The translations under genes and the position numbers were made by a program. From NCBI RefSeq assembly GCF_051106095.1, contig NC_135787.1, forward strand, positions 175,504,501 through 175,568,500: DNA of 64,000 bases, read 5' to 3'. The notes beneath the pieces were generated by a model. That model was not told the DNA's origin, made no database searches, and worked only from the letters and a program-made list of their open reading frames with translations. The first letter of the stretch is position 1. Every line of letters starts with the position of its first letter. This DNA comes from Pogona vitticeps. Its lineage: Eukaryota; Chordata; Lepidosauria; Squamata; Agamidae. Positions 58,346 through 64,000 of this stretch are shown piece after piece.

Positions 58346-59025
58346 ATATTTTCCATCCTGCTCCTAAAACTCTGCCTGGTGACTGTATGCATTTAGATTA
58401 CCTAATATCTGTAGTTCTCCTGTTTTTTTTTTTAATATAAGTGAGTGATATAGGCATTGTTATGGTTGTTCTTTGCATGAATAAACAAAGTGAACGGCCA
58501 AGAGCAACACAGAACCTCAGATTCCCTGTACAGAACAAACAGTATTCTTCCATCCTGTTTCTAGCTGGGTAAACCACAATGATTAATAAAAGCAAGTGAC
58601 TTGCTGTTTAATCACATCTCTTAAAAGAGGAAGCTCCTGCCTATTACAAGATCTCATTCATAAATCCGCACCACATAATGTGTAGGTGCGCAGCTCAGGT
58701 AGCCCATGGGAAACATAATCCAGTCTCAGATGTATTCCACCAGAAGAGGGGAGATTTCTTTCTTTCTTTTTTAAAATAGAACTACCTTCCCACATTTTCC
58801 ACTATACATTGTCTATTTGGATAAAGGGCAGAAGTAGAAACCTCCAGTTTTCAAAAAGTGGCAGGGTTCAGAGAGAGAGAACTGCAGCATCCCTAAATTA
58901 ATAATTCGTTCAAAATGGGATGGTTTGCATTTTGTTGCTTCTAAACCTGTTTCAGTAATACTTAACCTAACATTCTTCATATAATGTTATTAATTCATTA
59001 ATACTGAATAATTCATTATTTTTAG
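58346..59025. other. CHRM2 intron, unassigned
   Basis: No gene or repeat recognised. Confidence 0.45.
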
Positions 59026-59029
59026 TGTT

Positions 59030-59118
59030 AATATTGTGTTTTAATGATGTGAGCCGCCTTGAGCCCCTTTGTAGGATAAAGGCAGGGTAAAAAAAACATT
59101 ATAAATAAATAAATAACA
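59030..59118 (+). repeat. L2-clade LINE 3' tail
   Basis: TGATGTGAGCCGCCTTGAGC, then GGATAAAGGCAGGGTAAAAA and ATAAATAAATAAAT. 59119-59526 to its right is unassigned. Confidence 0.75.
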
Positions 59119-59526
59119 GTGGAGCTACCTTTTATGCCTTTTTTGTTCTTGCAAAATAACGCAGTACATCAGTTTGCATATTATGTCTGAATATATGGCT
59201 ATAGTTTACTTTTTGAAAACTGACTTGAAACTCGAACAGTATGCAAATTTCTTTCAAGTCTAATTTTAGCTTCAAGTCTACATAGGCTTCAAAAGCTTTA
59301 GCATCAGACTCCCTTTGAACCCTATGTTAAAGGCTAGTGCATTCTGTTTGAAGACATATGTACACCATAGCTGCTTATTAGGGACGAAGTAAAAAAAATC
59401 ACTCCATTTGCATCATGAAGGCAATTAACAAGCTGTTTTAAATCTGAACAATGACAGGTAGCACTGACACTATTTTGCATGTCATCATTTATAATATATA
59501 TTAAGTTATCTAATAATATATAATCA

Positions 59527-59650
59527 CCTTAGAACTGCAGAGCTGGAAGGGACCCTATGGATCATCAAGTCCAACCCCTTTCAGGGAGGCAGGGTTCGGA
59601 ATTGAACTCTCAACTAGATATCTAACCCACTGAGCTATTCAGCAGTTTTA
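59527..59650 (-). repeat. tRNA-derived SINE with CR1-like tail
   Basis: CTTAGAACTGCAGAGCTGGA, GGATCATCAAGTCCAACCCC and the reversed B-box-like GGAATTGAACTCTCAAC. Sister copy of 37525-37650. Confidence 0.7.
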
Positions 59651-59729
59651 ACCAATACAATTTAAGATCCCCCATTATGTTTTTAATGAGGGATTGATAT
59701 ATTACCTGTCATCCATCCATCCATATGTC

Positions 59730-60165
59730 TGTTCGTTTGTTTATTCATTTGTCTGTATACTGCTCATCTAGTGAAAGTCTGAAGAGTGTACTTAAATTAT
59801 GAGTTTATTATAAAGCAATTAATCATCTTACAAATAGACAAACAAACCAAAGCAGGCAGAAAAATAGCAGTTTCACATCATGCAATACAACATTCCTCTC
59901 CTTCCTCCTCTGTCCCAATTAACTGGGGAGAGCTTTACCAAAAGCTGCTCTAAAAAAAGTTATTTTCTACAGCTTTCTGAAGGTATAAAGGGAGGGTGCC
60001 TGTCATAGCTCCTGCAGGAGTGTCTTCTATAAGGAAGGGGCCACTGCTGAGAGGGCCCAAGTTCTACTTAATATTTTCTGGGCTTCTTGAGGTGTTAACA
60101 CCCGCAGGCCTGAGGTCTATGAGGACCTAGTCAGACTGGCAGCCCAACTTGGCAGAAGAAGCTAA
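59730..60165 (-). repeat. L2-like LINE 3' region, diverged
   Basis: GGAGGGTGCCTGTCATAGC and GGAAGGGGCCACTGCTGAGA, then GGGCCCAAGTTC follow the reversed L2-like 3' region seen at 2361 and 19200. Confidence 0.55.
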
Positions 60166-60880
60166 GACATTTAATTCATCGTATGAATATCAGTCAACCA
60201 CACAAAATGCCTCATATTGTAAAGTGGGTGAAATGTTTTTTTCAGCGCTGTAACAAGGGCAAGGCAAGTGGGCACCCCATTTTAGAGGGCACCAAAATCT
60301 AGTTATGAAGCTAGTGGTGCATGTGGCCCTATTCACTTTCCCTTTATTGTATTTGAAACCATAAATGTTCTCTTTCTTTGCAGGAAGAATGCCACATTTT
60401 CTCCTCCTTTTTCTTGGGAGGTAACACTAGCTCAAATATTGAACTTGCTTGTTGCAGCTCTGCTTCCTTTGTTTTTAGATGAAGCCTTAATGTGTAGATA
60501 GATGGGCAATGCAATCTAAACGATGACACACCTGCCTGCTACCCTAACCACTGGGTATAGGAGTAGGATTAGTTGCACGAGTCTTCCACTAGAAGAAAGA
60601 TTATTCTTTAAGTGAGGACAAGAAAAAATAGAAAATGAAAGAACTGGATTTCATTCATAAATAAAGTGCACAAGCTTTGTCTGGATAGAGAAGCCCTACA
60701 CAAATACAACATGCAACTAGAGCATGGAAGAGTTAAAAAAACAACAACCCCAAAACCAACAACTTTGGAGGTTTTAGCCCCAAAAATAACTTTTCCAGTC
60801 TCTACATGTGTTCAGGTGAGTGTTGAAAATTAGAAGTGCCGTCAGCAAAAACACTCCTAATTCTATGTTAATAATAACCA
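60166..60880. other. CHRM2 intron, unassigned
   Basis: No gene or clear repeat recognised. Confidence 0.45.
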
Positions 60881-60884
60881 TGTG

Positions 60885-61112
60885 CTGTCAAGTAAATTCT
60901 GACTTACAGCCACCGTTTTCAGGGATTTCTAGGCAAATAATACTCTGAAGTGGTTTATCATCCTCTTCTTTTGGGGGCTGTACAGCTTGCCCAAGGCCAC
61001 ACAGGCTGGCTTTTTTTCCCCTGGCGGTAGAGTGAGAAATTGAACTCCCAACTCTGGCTCCACAGCTAGATACCCAACAGCTACAGCCAGCCAGCTCTCT
61101 CCTAATTCTACA
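60885..61112 (-). repeat. CORE/MIR-like tRNA-derived SINE
   Basis: GTGCTGTCAAGTAAATTCTG, CTGAAGTGGTTTATCATCC, CAGCTTGCCCAAGGCCACAC and the reversed B-box-like TTGAACTCCCAACTC. Confidence 0.8.
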
Positions 61113-62105
61113 GCCCTTTATATGATTCCCAGAACCATCAAGCAGCACAGTGTCCTGTCTATTACCCTTTTCAAGCTCTGGACCTTTCAGGTTAATATAT
61201 CCAAAAGCATCCTCAAATCTGGGGCCAACCCTTGTAGGCTGGTTTCTATGTAAACATATTGCTAAATATGAGTACGCTAGATCAAGCAAGGTTCTAATGC
61301 AAACTATCCATGCCCTCTAATCCCTGCAAACATGTGTACCCTTTTCTGTGCTCCTCATCTTCAGAGGTGTCTGTAGTCTCCTACAGTTTAGAACCAGGAG
61401 GAGAGGAGGTGGCAGAAAGATGACAGACTAGCAAATCTTACACATCCACTGAAACGAGCGGAATAAACTGCATGGTAATAGCATTTCATAAAGCTGCCCA
61501 GCCAGCCAGCTTCCCTGGTGAGAGGCTTTTTATTATGTTCAGCTCCAAGTGTCATTTCTCTAATGCTGCCCATGCATCTTTTGCTGGGCTACACGTCTAA
61601 TCTGTATTCACCTGCACTTCCCTCCTTGGCAAAGAGACGCGGCAGTGGGCCAGCTCCTTGCCAATGAAGTGTGTCATAAAGCTGCATGGGTTCCTTTGCA
61701 ATTTACTCTCACAGCTTTTGTTCGCTTGTTCTCTGGGGAGCCAGGGTGGATAGCAGGCAGGGGCAATAAGGCATCTTGTGACTGCGCTGCTTGCTTAGCT
61801 CTGCTCAGAGTACGCACCGAGATGGCTTGTGTTGCTAAATGGACCTACGGGAGGGATGTCGGTGCGCCTAGCGTGGCACTTGGAAACAGTCTCTTAGAAG
61901 CAAAACACTGACTTTTATATTCATAATGAGCAAATAGAAACAGAAATGGCCATCAGCATATTCAATGATAATCTGTCAAGGAATATGAATGGCAAGGTCT
62001 TTCTAGACTTGAGTTTGATATGATGAATAGACACTTGGAAAAGATATTTTTCTGTTCTGCGGCTCCCAGAATTTCTCAGCGTGCCCGTTGAACCTGAGAA
62101 CTCTA
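61113..62105. other. CHRM2 intron, unassigned
   Basis: No gene or clear repeat recognised. Confidence 0.45.
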
Positions 62106-62107
62106 AC

Positions 62108-62712
62108 CATGTGCCATCAACTTAATTTTGAGTTCTGGTGATCCTTTTCAGGGTTTTCCAGGGAGAGAATACTCAGAGGTAGTTTACCATTCCCTCCTCC
62201 TAGGGGCACCCTGGGACTAGAGATGGGCATGAATTAAACTATGAACTGGGGGGGGGGGAGCTACAAATCAGGACATCTTGGCTTGTGCCAAAATGCAATC
62301 TAGAGCCAAACTTTTTCTGCCCTGTGCTTCGTTTTGGCAAAATGGATGCCCCCCCCAACCCCTTCCCACTGCCTCTGGGTGTGTTGTCTCTACTCATGCA
62401 CAGGTCTATCAGCCTGGCTGTGGCAGTGCACCAGTGGCACAACCACAGAAGGTATGCCCCCCCAACCAGGCATAAACCAAAACCCCCAAACCCAAACTGG
62501 TTTGTGGTTCAGTTTTCTGGTTGGTTCGAGATTTGTGATTCATGGCCAAACACAAATCACAAGCTATCATGAACCACCTTTTTCCCAGGTTTGCACCCGT
62601 CTCTACCTGGGACTGTGCAGCTTGCCCAGGGCCATACAGGCTGGCTGTACTGATCAGAAGCAAAGTGAGGAATTGCACTCCCAAACCCAAACCACTGAGC
62701 TATCCAGGCAGC
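62108..62712 (-). repeat. CORE/MIR-like SINE, split by a hAT element
   Basis: The left piece (CATGTGCCATCAACTTAA to CACCCTGGGACT) and right piece (CTGGGACTGTGCAGCTTGCC to CACTGAGCTATCC) are contiguous in the family order at 60885. A hAT element occupies the middle. Confidence 0.85.
62218..62605. mobile_element. hAT-type element inside a SINE, perfect target duplication
   Basis: TAGAGATGGGCATGAA at the left is mirrored by TTGCACCCGTCTCTA at the right. CCTGGGAC flanks both sides (62210-62217 and 62606-62613), and the SINE continues on each side, confirming the site. The ends shift by one base if CTGGGACT is taken instead. Non-coding. Confidence 0.93.
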
Positions 62713-62714
62713 AG

Positions 62715-63134
62715 AGCACTCTCGTCTAAATAAATTACCTTTTGCAGGCTCTGGATGTGGTTCAGCGGAGGGTGCTGCTTTCTAGTGCGTTTCTGCCTGC
62801 TTTCGTGGTGGGTCCAGGGTCTCTCCTTGACTCCCAGGCAAAGGAATCTTTTAGTCTCTGAATGGTTCATGATCGTGAGTCATTGTCCCAGGAAGACAAT
62901 GTTTTCTCTACAAGTATAGGCAGCTATGCAAGCACTGAGGTGCTCATTCCCTTTCCTGCCCCCTTTTGTACCATCCTTGAAAGCCACGCTTCTGAGTTGC
63001 ATAAGAGGATTCAAACCTTCACCTATAGGGACGTTTTGGGATGGGCTGAATTTGAGTCCTTGTTAGTTCTGAATTGGGAGAGGATAGAGCAGGTGATGCA
63101 ATGCTTTCATAAGAGATCTTGGAAAATCAAAAAT
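62715..63134. other. CHRM2 intron, unassigned
   Basis: No gene or repeat recognised. Confidence 0.45.
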
Positions 63135-63139
63135 CAAAG

Positions 63140-63385
63140 CAAAGTGTACTGCTCATATACTGCCCCATAACACATAAAGGACTCTCTGGGCAGTTTAGTT
63201 ATACAGGCTATTCATTGCCCCCATCAGTGAGCTGGGTACTCAGTTTACCAGCCTCAGAAGGATGGAAGATTGAGTCAACCTTGAGATGGCTACCAGAGCC
63301 CTTCAGGATCGAACTCAGGTTTTGAGCAGAGTCTCGACTGCAGTGCTGCAGTTTATCCACTGCCCCAAGAGGCTCCTTTTTAAAA
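63140..63385 (-). repeat. Sauria-type SINE
   Basis: GAGCTGGGTACTCAGTTTAC, GGATGGAAGATTGAGTCAAC, GGATCGAACTCAGG (reversed B box) and CAGTTTATCCACTGCCCC, then AAGAGGCTCC (reversed A-box end) match the 58085 copy in reverse. Confidence 0.85.
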
Positions 63386-63534
63386 ACAATCAGCTATTTT
63401 AGATAGCTGCCAGAATCCCCCGGATTCCCAACTCACAGAATCCCTAATCATGCCAGCAGGGAGATCTCTTGAGGTTTTCCTTTTTTAAAATTTTTTTAAA
63501 GGCAGCTTTTCCTAGCTCTGCATTTTGCAAGTGC

Positions 63535-63679
63535 AATGTGATGCAACATGTGCCCAGCTGCAGGTATGTCCCCATGGTTTTGCAGTGACTGGCTCCCTTT
63601 GTATGCGCCCACAAGGGAACTGTCAATGGCATCCAACTGGTTGTCAATGGCGTTGTTTCCAGGGGCGTTGCATCACATT
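63535..63679. repeat. Inverted-repeat (MITE-like) unit
   Basis: AATGTGATGCAAC at 63535-63547 is perfectly inverted at 63667-63679 as GTTGCATCACATT, about 145 bases overall. The interior has short repeats such as TGTCAATGGC. No target duplication identified. Confidence 0.45.
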
Positions 63680-63721
63680 TGGATTCTTTGTGCTTTCAAA
63701 AGCTGAGGGCCTATAGGATCA

Positions 63722-63812
63722 ATATGGGGAACTTTACTTTTTTTGGACTATGACTCCTGGTATATCTGGATGGAGCTGCAGTCCCCAAAAAGCAACATTT
63801 CCTATCTTTGCA
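63722..63812. repeat. Palindromic hAT-type MITE fragment
   Basis: ATGGGGAACTTTACTTTTTT with TTGGACTATGACTCC is mirrored by GGAGCTGCAGTCCCC and AAAAGCAACATTTCCTA. Related to 22262-22380. The remaining sequence to 64000 is unassigned. Confidence 0.55.
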
Positions 63813-64000
63813 CATCCGTTCTCCTAGAACAGTATAATCTCTCCTCCTTGGGATCATGTTGGCGCAGGATTGCTCAGAACGCTTATCCTAATTGATGGGC
63901 TTTTTTTCCCCCTGAGGAGTTCCAGATCATTTCCTTGCATTGAGCACTGCAGTGGCTTAATTCTTCCAAAGACAATGTGAAAGGTTGTGATGATGGGGAA

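Overview
This is vertebrate nuclear DNA, almost certainly from a squamate reptile (a lizard-type genome; species not resolved). The grounds are one intact vertebrate receptor gene and a repeat set typical of squamates: BovB/RTE LINEs, L2-clade and CR1 LINEs, Sauria-type and CORE-type SINEs, Tigger-like and hAT MITEs, Penelope-like elements, and long tetranucleotide tracts (GATA, GGAT, TTCC, TTTA/TTAG). There are no prokaryotic features, and the many short open frames are chance or repeat-derived.

The only host gene supported is CHRM2, the M2 muscarinic acetylcholine receptor. Its whole coding region lies in one exon on the minus strand (13532-14935). A good splice acceptor sits about 40 bases upstream of the ATG, so non-coding 5' exons must lie at higher coordinates, probably beyond the window. 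The right-hand 49 kb therefore reads as CHRM2 intron plus insertions. The left-hand 13.5 kb holds the 3' UTR, whose end I cannot fix, and downstream flank.

Layout: 1-13.5 kb, CHRM2 downstream side with L2, CR1 and SINE pieces and three copies of a 136-bp hAT MITE; 13.5-15 kb, CHRM2; 15-28 kb, a 742-bp Penelope palindrome, nested LINEs, an interrupted CR1 and a GGAT/GATA array; 28-36 kb, a solo LTR, hAT elements, a Penelope fragment, a BovB 5' half and a CR1 split by a hAT element; 36-50 kb, Tigger-like and hAT MITEs, a 244-bp Penelope palindrome with a 12-bp target duplication, and a Penelope 3' fragment with part of its reading frame; 50-64 kb, more Tigger-like copies, BovB, CR1, a complete hAT insertion at 57.2-57.7 kb and SINEs.

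The most interesting non-genic structure is the Penelope set. Six motifs, two of them in head-to-head pairs, match the minimal hammerhead ribozyme layout (CTGAAGA, a stem-loop, GAAA, and a self-complementary ACGT stem III) already reported for the terminal repeats of Penelope-like elements. This is a known class rather than a new system, but the palindromic arrangement with target duplications is worth checking. Repeat boundaries are read by eye; those with matching target duplications are the firmest.
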